13,925 nt of DNA, taken from JBBQXY01 sp051004815. Its GTDB lineage: Bacteria; Chloroflexota; Ktedonobacteria; Ktedonobacterales; Ktedonobacteraceae. The notes under the pieces were generated by a model. The model did no database searches. It was not told the DNA's origin and worked only from the letters and a program-made list of their open reading frames with translations. How positions within the stretch are numbered: position 1 is the first letter of the stretch; every line of letters starts with the position of its first letter. The translations under genes and the position numbers were made by a program. Positions 1 to 6,189 of the stretch are shown here, in pieces. Location of the stretch: the NCBI GenBank assembly GCA_051004815.1, contig JBPCJY010000023.1, positions 1-13,925 on the forward strand. Reading direction: 5' to 3'.

Positions 1-380
1 GCCGTCGGTAAATCCTCTGCAGTTGCGCTGGATCGTACTGCATAGGCATTTTTTTCATCAAGCCTGGAGAGGAGGCGGGTGATCTCTTCATGAATGTCTT
101 GAGGGATGGCTATCCCTTCGATGACGCTGCGAATCTCACCGCTAAGTTCACCGATTTTATCCCGGTCTTCCACCTTTAGAAGCGATAACTGATCAAGTAA
201 TTCGTTAATCGACGACGTTTCCCCAATGATTCTTTTAAAGGCTTCAGTAGAAATACAAAAGCCATCCGGTACGCGTATTCCTTCAATCTTGGAAAGTTCC
301 CCCAGGTTCGCGCCTTTCCCCCCAACAACCATGAGTTTTGTTTTGTCAATATCCTGAAAACCAAGCACATATGAACTCAT
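1..380 (-). CDS. PEP synthase / rifampin phosphotransferase family protein, N-terminal part
   Basis: This gene runs off the left edge, so only about 126 N-terminal residues are visible. The start is an ATG at 380 with a strong GGAGGT ribosome binding site 6-7 bases upstream. The peptide begins MSSYVLGFQDIDK and shows VGGKGANLGELSKIEGI at about residues 19-35, then VPDGFCIST and, near the cut, YAVRSSATAEDLP. These belong to the ATP-grasp nucleotide-binding domain at the N-terminus of the PEP-utilising family. Known members are phosphoenolpyruvate synthase (pyruvate + ATP + water to PEP + AMP + phosphate) and rifampin phosphotransferase, which inactivates rifamycins. The short N-terminus starting close to VGGKG fits the Rph-like subgroup, but the swivelling His domain and rifampin-binding domain lie outside the window. 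The family call is secure; the choice between PpsA and Rph is not. Confidence 0.85.
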   Translation of the reverse strand, partial: MSSYVLGFQDIDKTKLMVVGGKGANLGELSKIEGIRVPDGFCISTEAFKRIIGETSSINELLDQLSLLKVEDRDKIGELSGEIRSVIEGIAIPQDIHEEITRLLSRLDEKNAYAVRSSATAEDLPT

Positions 381-455
381 ATTTTTACCTCCTTTAGCAA
401 TTCCTTCTTTGATAATTTTGATGACATCCTTCGGGCTAAAACGATTTACCGGAGT

Positions 456-484
456 ATTGTACTAGCCTGGTACAGCCCCATTAA
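456..484 (-). promoter_or_regulatory. Candidate promoter of the PEP synthase/Rph-type gene
   Basis: On the minus strand a -10 box TACAAT (456-461, five of six consensus bases) is preceded, after a 17-base spacer, by a weak -35 TTAATG (479-484). This would give a leader of about 70 bases before the ATG at 380. The -10 is good and the spacing ideal, but the -35 is poor, so this is a prediction only. Confidence 0.4.
458..474. promoter_or_regulatory. 17-bp operator-like palindrome over the promoter
   Basis: The sequence TGTACTAGCCTGGTACA is an inverted repeat in which 14 of the 16 non-central bases pair. It overlaps the candidate -10 box and spacer of the minus-strand PEP synthase/Rph-type gene, the usual place for a repressor site. 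It does not match the published rifampin-associated element of actinomycete rph genes, as far as I remember that motif. The regulator is unknown. Confidence 0.4.
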
Positions 485-555
485 GCGGTGACAGCACGTA
501 AGGCCCCCTTTGCACACGACGAGGGTCTGGCACACGCCTGATGAAGCAGGTGCGT

Positions 556-590
556 TTTGAGCACACACACGAGAGGTCTCTTTGCTCAAA
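556..590. repeat. Inverted repeat with 8-bp arms
   Basis: TTTGAGCA (556-563) pairs perfectly with TGCTCAAA (583-590), with a 19-base centre holding GAGA and TCTC. No T-run follows on either strand, so it is not a typical terminator. Function unknown. Confidence 0.4.
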
Positions 591-712
591 GGAGAGCTTT
601 CACCGTGGGTGCGCCAGAGTGGCGTCGCTTCCGCCTAGTATAGGGGAAAGGACGCCAAAAAAAATCGTCCAAAAAGACAGTGTGCTAGTAGATAGGAGGT
701 GATACAATAAAA

Positions 713-802
713 GTGGGAAAGAACGGGCTCGTTTTTGAGCTCAGAGAACACCCACTTCCCCTCTTTGAGCAGACGCCGACGTGTCGCGCACCTTTCCTTT
801 AA
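713..802 (+). CDS. Possible small ORF (29 aa) with perfect Shine-Dalgarno
   Basis: A GTG at 713 is preceded by AGGAGGTGAT (695-704), which fully matches the anti-Shine-Dalgarno tail of 16S rRNA, at 8 bases spacing. The frame codes for a peptide beginning MGKNGLVFELREHPLPLFEQ and stops at 800-802. A second open frame (735-947, TTG start) overlaps it in another phase. The pair may therefore be a frameshifted remnant of one gene rather than a true small protein. I recognise no family. Confidence 0.2.
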   Translation: MGKNGLVFELREHPLPLFEQTPTCRAPFL

Positions 803-988
803 AGAGAGGAGAAAAACAGATGATCCTCTTCATTCAGATAGTGCAATCAAGCACCAGTTACTCCTTTTTCTGGACGAGCACCAATCACTTTCCTGTTCCA
901 TCCAGCGTGTGACATTGCGCACTGGTCGCGACTTGCGTGGGGGATAACACACGGTACAATGACCGCACCAGCCACTGTTTCAAAATCC

Positions 989-1546
989 CTATACATCCAA
1001 TGCTTCCATCAAAAAGATGAGGTTACGAATATACCCCGGATGCAGTTCTTCTGAGGAACGCACGCGATAGAAGAGTCCAAGACTTTCTGCTGCGGCTTCT
1101 CCCGGAGGACAACGCCATTTTCCACGTTCATCGCGTTGATATCGCCCCGGATGGGTCACCATGAGTTCAAGCAACTTCTCTTCCGGCTTCCGCTCTTCAA
1201 AAGAGACTCCATCCTTGCGGAGCACGAGAAAGTCCGGGGTATGCAGGGCCTTGGTTGGGCGACCGGATGGCCCCTGGTAGTGCAGTTCCAACTGGTAAGG
1301 CTGATCAAAAAACTCCAAAACCTCTCGAACATACTCCATTGTGTAGATAGCCCACAATTCAACGGTGTGGCTTTCAAACTGGATGCTCACACCCATTTTG
1401 CGGCTCGCGTACGTTCCGCAGACATTGAGGAGACGCCCCTGAACTCGTCGCACCGGAGGAGACGAACGAAGGCGAAGGAGGAAGTCACGCGTGGCAGTCG
1501 GAAGCTGAAGCCGATCACACCACCGCTCAAAGGCAAAGGGCTTCAT
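989..1546 (-). CDS. TnsA-like endonuclease N-terminal domain protein (solitary, likely remnant of a Tn7-like element)
   Basis: TnsA cuts the 5' ends of the transposon in Tn7-like transposition and acts with the DDE transposase TnsB. Counting from the chosen start ATG at 1546 (MKPFAFERW), the protein has 185 residues. It shows FESHTVELWAIY, HTPDFLVLRKDG and an E-x-K motif in FEERKPEEKL. That is the Glu, Asp and Glu-x-Lys set of the TnsA restriction-endonuclease-like fold, so the catalytic core looks intact. WRCPPGEAAAE and YRVRSSEELHP follow, typical of the Chloroflexota TnsA-like family. It then stops at NLIFLMEALDV. Relatives I recall either continue or have TnsB encoded next, and neither is seen here. 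An earlier in-frame ATG at 1579 would add 11 residues; the 1546 start has AAAGAG six bases upstream and matches the family start better. Confidence 0.65.
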   Translation of the reverse strand: MKPFAFERWCDRLQLPTATRDFLLRLRSSPPVRRVQGRLLNVCGTYASRKMGVSIQFESHTVELWAIYTMEYVREVLEFFDQPYQLELHYQGPSGRPTKALHTPDFLVLRKDGVSFEERKPEEKLLELMVTHPGRYQRDERGKWRCPPGEAAAESLGLFYRVRSSEELHPGYIRNLIFLMEALDV

Positions 1547-1716
1547 ACACTGCTCTTTCTCATGCGGCCATTCCCGCATGGAGTGCTGGACACCTCTGCT
1601 GAGAGCCTACCCAACTTTGAGATCAAAAACAAGGTGTTGACGCAATTCTCCGCCAGATTCAGATGTGAAACCTGGATTCGTGGCAGAAATTCCGTAACAT
1701 TTTGAGGGAGAAATTT

Positions 1717-1820
1717 TCGGGCAGGTTAATGGGCCAATTTCAAATTCGGGCGAAGATATGTGTCAGCAAAAGAAGAACAAAAATTCTAATCAAGCTCAAA
1801 GATCGGGCGAATTTATGGTC
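1717..1820. repeat. Three phased repeats resembling transposase (TnsB-type) binding sites
   Basis: The units are TCGGGCAGGTTAATGGGCC (1717-1735), TCGGGCGAAGATATGTGTC (1746-1764) and TCGGGCGAATTTATGGTC (1803-1820), all in one orientation. They share TCGGGC and a following ATG core, and the last two share TCGGGCGAA and TATG. Their starts are 29 and 57 bases apart, close to one and two units of 28-29 bases. Tn7-like ends carry several directly repeated TnsB sites of about 20 bp in this way. Internal sequence similarity is the only evidence. Confidence 0.5.
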
Positions 1821-1834
1821 TTTCCGATAGCTTG

Positions 1835-2314
1835 CTACATCCTTACGTGAGATGGGCGTCGAGCAAAGAGCGTCAGCAGACGCCCAAAGAGTGTTTGAGT
1901 GAACGGGCGATAGCGCGTATTCTGGAAAGCGGTAAAAAGCCAGTGATCCTCTTGCTTGACCGCGACCATGGTTTGCACGGAGAGGGACCTGCGCGATGGC
2001 TGCTTCTGATGTCTCTGGATCACCGCCCCCATGCTATGGACAAGGGCTATATCGGGTGCCAGAAGCCGCACAGTCGGGGTTTGACCAGTCAGCCGCGAGC
2101 CTTTCATGAAGCCCTCAAAAAGCGGTCGATGGACTTGCGCGATGGCGGTTCGCCCCTTTGTGGACGTGCCGTCGAACGTAATGTAATCAGCATCTTCAGT
2201 GAAGGCCGCAGCGAATGTATCGGCATCGCCCCAAGCCTCGTTGAGTTGTTGGCAAAGGGTACGAATAGCCGCCTCATCGGCCTCTCGCCTCTGTAGATGT
2301 GAAAGATTATGCAT
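1835..2314 (-). CDS. SnoaL-like / SgcJ-EcaC family protein
   Basis: A 159-residue protein of the NTF2-like cone-fold superfamily. The helix around residues 10-40 (EADEAAIRTLCQQLNEAWGD) is followed by FAAAFTEDADYITFDGTSTKGR at 34-55, the HRPLFEGFMKGSRL segment at 62-75 and a beta-rich end, VQTMVAVKQEDHWLFTAFQNTR at 113-134. This order is typical of small proteins annotated as SgcJ/EcaC family oxidoreductase or DUF4440/SnoaL-like. Most have no proven reaction, so I assign none. The start ATG at 2314 has a GGAG about 10 bases upstream. It is transcribed away from the MarR gene, so MarR control is plausible. The stop codon abuts the presumed transposon end, so the last residues (RRPSHVRM) could have been altered by insertion. 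Confidence 0.7.
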   Translation of the reverse strand: MHNLSHLQRREADEAAIRTLCQQLNEAWGDADTFAAAFTEDADYITFDGTSTKGRTAIAQVHRPLFEGFMKGSRLTGQTPTVRLLAPDIALVHSMGAVIQRHQKQPSRRSLSVQTMVAVKQEDHWLFTAFQNTRYRPFTQTLFGRLLTLFARRPSHVRM

Positions 2315-2352
2315 GTGTCCAGCTCTCCATTCATTCTCACGGCTCTATGGCC

Positions 2353-2367
2353 TATGAAACTTGCATA
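2353..2367. promoter_or_regulatory. 15-bp palindrome, candidate MarR operator
   Basis: TATGAAACTTGCATA has arms in which six of seven positions are symmetric around a central C. It lies in the 158-base divergent region, about 40 bases upstream of the SnoaL-like start and about 105 upstream of the MarR-family start. MarR proteins usually bind AT-rich palindromes of 15-20 bp between divergent genes, which makes it a natural candidate. A CATATG follows directly (2364-2369). Confidence 0.4.
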
Positions 2368-2472
2368 TGATATACTTTGCTTTATGAAGGATGATGCTTA
2401 CCAGCCATATTTCATTGCTGCTAAGTATTTTCGTACCTAAGATATTTAGATTATAAACGAAAGGTGTGGCAG

Positions 2473-2991
2473 ATGTCAAGAGATCAAAGGGAGCGCGAGG
2501 AATTGCTCGCGGCCCTTGAACGCGCAGGACGCGATTACAGTGGAAGGTCGGTCTTGTTCCATCAGGCCATTGCCGACTGGCTCGGTCTCAATGTCACTGA
2601 TTTGAAGTGTTTAGATTTGACTCGTGAGGCGGATGAGATAACCCCAGGCAAACTCGCTGAACTCAGCGGATTAACGACCGGGGCAATCACTGGTGTTGTT
2701 GATCGACTAGAAAAGGCGGGATATGTTCGACGCGAGCGTGATCCTCATGATCGACGCAAGGTCATCATCCAGCCTATCCCGGAACGCATTCTTCCGAAGC
2801 TCTCTCCCATCTTCACGTCCTTGCAGCAGGCAATGGGCGCGGAGTTCGGTTCCCTTTACAATAATCAGGACATGGCACTTATCCTCGATTTTATTGAACG
2901 GAGCATGCAGGTTCTCCAAGCTGAAACGGCGAAACTACAGGCGAGGATGGTACAGGAGGAAGTGGTGGCGCAAGCGAGTGTGGATAGATGA
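2473..2991 (+). CDS. MarR family transcriptional regulator
   Basis: A 172-residue winged-helix repressor-type protein. Residues 25-55 (SVLFHQAIADWLGLNVTDLKCLDL) form the helix typical of MarR dimers. ITPGKLAELSGLTTGAITGVVDRLEKAGYVRRERDPHDRRKV (about 56-97) contains the recognition helix and the wing with the family-specific D-x-R-R-K signature. The C-terminal helices (about 110-165) would complete the dimer interface. The start at ATG 2473 is preferred because AAAGGTG sits 6-7 bases upstream; a GTG at 2464 would add three residues. It is divergent from the SnoaL-like gene and ends just before the purine operon promoter. It may control itself and its divergent neighbour; nothing shows that it controls purine genes. 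The ligand is unknown. Confidence 0.88.
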   Translation: MSRDQREREELLAALERAGRDYSGRSVLFHQAIADWLGLNVTDLKCLDLTREADEITPGKLAELSGLTTGAITGVVDRLEKAGYVRRERDPHDRRKVIIQPIPERILPKLSPIFTSLQQAMGAEFGSLYNNQDMALILDFIERSMQVLQAETAKLQARMVQEEVVAQASVDR

Positions 2992-2993
2992 AT

Positions 2994-3023
2994 TTGCCAC
3001 CTCCCGCAAAAACGTGTTACAAT
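2994..3023 (+). promoter_or_regulatory. Sigma-70-type promoter of the purine operon
   Basis: A -35 TTGCCA (2994-2999, five of six consensus) and a -10 TACAAT (3018-3023, five of six) are separated by 18 bases. The site lies immediately after the MarR stop codon and about 68 bases before the purL GTG start. It is the best promoter match I found in the window. It overlaps an upstream in-frame ATG (3022), which argues against that ATG as the purL start, since transcription would begin near 3030. Confidence 0.65.
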
Positions 3024-3030
3024 GAAACCG

Positions 3031-3050
3031 TTCCGTTCCATTCAACGGAA
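3031..3050 (+). promoter_or_regulatory. Perfect hairpin at the predicted 5' end of the purine mRNA
   Basis: TTCCGTT (3031-3037) and AACGGAA (3044-3050) form a perfect 7-bp stem with a 6-base loop right at the expected transcript start. It could be a 5' stabilising stem or a DNA operator. The 60-base leader is too short for a purine riboswitch and shows none. Confidence 0.4.
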
Positions 3051-3090
3051 TTGCCGATTGATAGCTTCAACATACTCAGGGAAAGAGAAC

Positions 3091-6000
3091 GTGACAATAT
3101 TTCAAATAGAGGTACGGGCAAAAGCGGAGTCGCACGACGTGCAAGTACACCGCCTCGCCCGTGAAATAGTATTTTTACCACAGGCTAGCCTTCCTTCGCT
3201 GAACGCTATCGCCACCAGCCCACATCCCCTTACCCCTCTCACCATCCACACCGTGCAACTCTACCGCCTCACCGGAAACCTTTCCCTCCACGACATTCAC
3301 CGACTCATCACCGAGTTGCTGACTGATCCCGTGATCCAGGAGGCACAAAGTACTAGTAGCACTACTGCTATTGCTGGCACCCCTGAGACATTGGCGAAGC
3401 TTCACACCGTCGATGTCTTTTTACTGCCCGGCGTAACCGACACCCTGGCCGAGAGCGTCCTCGCGGGCGCACACATGCTGGGTATTACAGGTTTGGAAGA
3501 GGTAGAGACAGGCCGTCGCTACCTGCTCGACAGCCGCTTGAGCGAGGCAGATGTAGAAGCCATTGCCGAAGCTCTTCTCTATAATACGGTCATTCAGCAC
3601 TATACGTTGCACACTATCATGGCAGAACAACAAACGACAGAGTCGATTGAATCCCTTGAGCCTATTGAGCCCCTTGTGTCATCCATTCCCTTATCAAACA
3701 TGACAGACGCACAACTGCTTGAGATAAGCAAGCAGGGCCTCTTGTCCTTGAATCTGGATGAGATGCAAGCCATTCAGCGGCACTATTGCGACCTGGGCCG
3801 TGAACCGACCGATGTTGAGTTGGAGACCATCGCCCAGACCTGGTCAGAGCATTGTTCGCACAAAACCTTCAAGGCCACCATCCACTTCCGCCAACTCGAC
3901 GAAGACCATAACGTACTCTCGGAAGCGACCATCCATGGTCTACTCAAGCAGTATTTAATGCGGGTCACCGAGTCAATGCATAAGCCGTGGCTTGTCTCGG
4001 CCTTTAGCGACAATGCGGGCATCATTCGTTTCACCGAGACACACGATATCGCCTTTAAGGTAGAGACACACAACCATCCCTCGGCCATTGAACCATTTGG
4101 CGGAGCCAACACCGGCGTAGGTGGCGTCATTCGCGACGTGTTAGGCGTGTCAGCCCGGCCCATCGCCTGCACCGATATCCTCTGCTTTGGGCCATTAGCT
4201 ACGCCGTCAGCAGACCTGCCCAAAGGTATTCTCTCCCCACGTCGCATTGCCAGTGGCGTCGTCAACGGTGTGCGCGACTATGGCAATAAGATGGGCATTC
4301 CCACCGTGAACGGAGCCATCCTCTATAACGAGGGCTATCTTTATAACCCGCTCGTCTTCTGTGGCTGTCTCGGCATCCTGCCGCATGGAAGTCATCCCCG
4401 CCAGGTGCAGCCAGGCGACCGCATCGTCGTGCTGGGTGGACGAACAGGGCGCGACGGTATCCATGGCGCAACCTTCTCCTCCGGCGAAATGAGCAGCGAG
4501 ATCAATGCCCAGGCGGGTACCGCCGTGCAGATTGGCGCACCCATCACCGAAAAGAAAGTGGCCGATGTAATTATCCAGGCCCGCGACCGCCAGCTCTACT
4601 CTGCCATTACCGATTGTGGTGCCGGTGGCTTCTCTTCCGCCATTGGCGAGATGGGTGCCCAGATCGGTGCCTATGTCGAACTAGAAAAAGCTCCCCTCAA
4701 ATACCAGGGACTGGCTCCCTGGGAAATCTGGCTCTCTGAGGCCCAGGAGCGTATGGTGCTGGCCGTCCCACCGCAAAACCTGCCTGAACTCCTGGAAATC
4801 TGCTCCATTGAAGAGGTCGAGGCCAGCATCATAGGCATCTTCACCGACGATGCTCACCTGGTCGTGACCTATGCCAATCAGGTTGTTGCCGACATAGCGA
4901 TGGACTTTCTCCACACTGGCATGCCAGAACGCACACTTGAGGCAACATGGGTGCAACCTCGCCAGGGAGCACGCCAATCCATTGTCTCTACAAACCCTGA
5001 TACACCCAGGATTCATATTGGCATACAATTTCTTGTATCGCCCTATGGCTACGATGATCAAGGATCACTGTTCCCGGCGCATTATGCCCAGGCACTCCTA
5101 TCGTTACTGAGCCATCCCAACATTGCCTCGAAAGAGGATGTTGTCCGTCGTTACGATCACGAAGTGCAGGGAGCTACCGTGCTCAAACCCCTGGTGGGCA
5201 GAGCGGGAAACGGGCCAGGTGATGCCGCCGTCCTACAACCTATTCTCGACGCGCCCACCCATATGGGTATTGTGCTCTCTAACGGCATCAACCCCCTGTA
5301 TGGCACCATCAGCCCCTTTGCCATGGCCGTCAACGCTGTTGAGGAGGCCTTACGTAACCTCGTGGCCGTGGGAGGAGACGTTGAACGGGCCGCCATCCTG
5401 GATAATTTCTGCTGGGGCAATCCCAATGATCCCACACAACTGGGCATGCTGGTACAGGCCGTCATGGGCTGCTCTGCTGCCGCCACCATCTTTGGTGTGC
5501 CATTTATCTCTGGCAAAGATAGCCTCAACAACGAGTACCGTGCCAATGACCAGCGTCTGCCCGTCATTCCCACGTTGCTCATCTCTGCGGTAAGTGTAAT
5601 TGATGACGCCAGCAAGACCGTCGATATGTCCCTGAAACAGTCAGGCAATCTGGTTTATTTAATAGGCACCACTCAGAATGAATTGTTGGGGTCCCACTAC
5701 GCGGAGATTAGCCAGATTACGCTGGAGACCCATGTCCCGATGCCTGATTTGACCTATGCCCTCTCTATTCTCAAGGCTGTCGGCGGGGTCATACGCGAGG
5801 GGCTGGTACAGTCCTGCCATGATCTCTCGGAAGGTGGACTGGCTGTAGCTGCCGCCGAAATGTCGCTGGCCGGTCTGCTTGGCATGACCCTGGACATTCA
5901 GAGTGTCAACAAGCAAGTGAATAGAGACCTGCTTTGGCCCGATGAGAATGTCAGCAGCACGATTGCCTTATTTAGCGAATCCCCTTCGCGCTTCCTCGTG

Positions 6001-6189
6001 GAGGTTGCGCCGCAGCATAAGAAGGCGTTCGAAAAATATATGCGTCGGCACAATCTCATTGAGCATGATGTCACCCATATCGGCAACGTCAGTGACACCG
6101 GGCGTTTCACAGTGCGCAACGGAGACAACATGTTGATTGATCTGCCTATCGAAGATCTGCAACAAGCGTGGACGGGAGGTCAGGCATGA
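3091..6189 (+). CDS. purL: Phosphoribosylformylglycinamidine synthase, PurS-PurL type (synthetase subunit)
   Basis: Catalyses step four of IMP synthesis, FGAR + ATP + ammonia to FGAM, with ammonia from the PurQ domain encoded next. From GTG 3091 it has 1032 residues. Residues 1-180 hold two PurS-like segments, the second (VDVFLLPGVTDTLAES, from about 107) closely resembling free PurS. The linker then leads to TWSEHCSHKTF (250-260), VETHNHPSAIEPFGGANTG (324-342), GGRTGRDGIHGATFSSGEM (449-467), TDCGAGGFSSAIGEMG (507-522) and, near the end, SCHDLSEGGLAVAAAEM. No glutaminase domain follows, so it is longer than small PurL but shorter than the one-chain E. coli enzyme. An upstream ATG at 3022 would overlap the -10 box; GTG 3091 with GGAAAGAG upstream restores a PurS-like N-terminus. 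The last four bases overlap purQ-purM (ATGA). Confidence 0.93.
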   Translation: MTIFQIEVRAKAESHDVQVHRLAREIVFLPQASLPSLNAIATSPHPLTPLTIHTVQLYRLTGNLSLHDIHRLITELLTDPVIQEAQSTSSTTAIAGTPETLAKLHTVDVFLLPGVTDTLAESVLAGAHMLGITGLEEVETGRRYLLDSRLSEADVEAIAEALLYNTVIQHYTLHTIMAEQQTTESIESLEPIEPLVSSIPLSNMTDAQLLEISKQGLLSLNLDEMQAIQRHYCDLGREPTDVELETIAQTWSEHCSHKTFKATIHFRQLDEDHNVLSEATIHGLLKQYLMRVTESMHKPWLVSAFSDNAGIIRFTETHDIAFKVETHNHPSAIEPFGGANTGVGGVIRDVLGVSARPIACTDILCFGPLATPSADLPKGILSPRRIASGVVNGVRDYGNKMGIPTVNGAILYNEGYLYNPLVFCGCLGILPHGSHPRQVQPGDRIVVLGGRTGRDGIHGATFSSGEMSSEINAQAGTAVQIGAPITEKKVADVIIQARDRQLYSAITDCGAGGFSSAIGEMGAQIGAYVELEKAPLKYQGLAPWEIWLSEAQERMVLAVPPQNLPELLEICSIEEVEASIIGIFTDDAHLVVTYANQVVADIAMDFLHTGMPERTLEATWVQPRQGARQSIVSTNPDTPRIHIGIQFLVSPYGYDDQGSLFPAHYAQALLSLLSHPNIASKEDVVRRYDHEVQGATVLKPLVGRAGNGPGDAAVLQPILDAPTHMGIVLSNGINPLYGTISPFAMAVNAVEEALRNLVAVGGDVERAAILDNFCWGNPNDPTQLGMLVQAVMGCSAAATIFGVPFISGKDSLNNEYRANDQRLPVIPTLLISAVSVIDDASKTVDMSLKQSGNLVYLIGTTQNELLGSHYAEISQITLETHVPMPDLTYALSILKAVGGVIREGLVQSCHDLSEGGLAVAAAEMSLAGLLGMTLDIQSVNKQVNRDLLWPDENVSSTIALFSESPSRFLVEVAPQHKKAFEKYMRRHNLIEHDVTHIGNVSDTGRFTVRNGDNMLIDLPIEDLQQAWTGGQA

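Larger units (their letters stand above)
485..988. other. Gene-poor stretch, no secure gene
   Basis: About 500 bases without a convincing coding region. It contains an 8-bp inverted repeat (TTTGAGCA at 556-563, TGCTCAAA at 583-590), a perfect Shine-Dalgarno sequence at 695-704 leading into a 29-codon frame, and short frames with transposase-remnant flavour but no recognisable domain. It probably consists of worn insertion debris between the PEP synthase/Rph-type gene and the TnsA-like gene. Confidence 0.5.
989..1839 (-). mobile_element. Remnant of a Tn7-like transposon right end
   Basis: A TnsA-like gene is read inward from a region with three related repeats (1717-1735, 1746-1764, 1803-1820). 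That matches the Tn7 layout, where tnsA is the first gene inside the right end. The outer boundary is uncertain: on the minus strand a TGT at 1837-1839 would be a possible terminus, and it touches the stop codon of the neighbouring SnoaL-like gene. No tnsB, tnsC, target selector or opposite end is visible, so the element appears dead. This is an inference from gene plus repeats together. Confidence 0.45.

Noticed and set aside
176..370. 64-residue minus-strand frame as a separate gene
   Set aside because: It is a shifted reading of the PEP synthase/Rph-type gene; the frame starting at 380 shows the true conserved motifs.
430..450. TTCGGGC near 430 as a left-end transposon repeat
   Set aside because: It is in the same orientation as the right-end repeats instead of inverted, shares only seven bases, and lies in the leader of the PEP synthase/Rph-type gene.
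1136..1705. 189-residue plus-strand frame opposite the TnsA-like gene
   Set aside because: Its peptide has no recognisable family and it is antisense to a frame carrying clear TnsA motifs.
1832..2296. 154-residue plus-strand frame
   Set aside because: It is antisense to the SnoaL-like gene, which has the better family match and start signal.
2723..3025. 100-residue plus-strand frame overlapping the MarR gene
   Set aside because: It is a shadow of MarR in another phase with Ser/Arg-rich low-information sequence, and it runs through the purine promoter.
3022..3090. Upstream ATG at 3022 as the purL start, adding 23 residues
   Set aside because: The ATG lies inside the predicted -10 box and the added residues do not resemble a PurS N-terminus. 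GTG 3091 has a ribosome binding site and gives a family-like start.
3024..3090. Purine riboswitch or Bacillus-type PurR box in the purL leader
   Set aside because: The leader is only about 60 bases, shows one simple hairpin, and has no conserved riboswitch junction sequence or tandem PurR boxes.
6168..6185. ATG at 6168 as the purQ-purM start
   Set aside because: It adds six residues before the PurQ core. ATG 6186 forms the usual ATGA overlap with the purL stop and has GGGAGG at a good distance.
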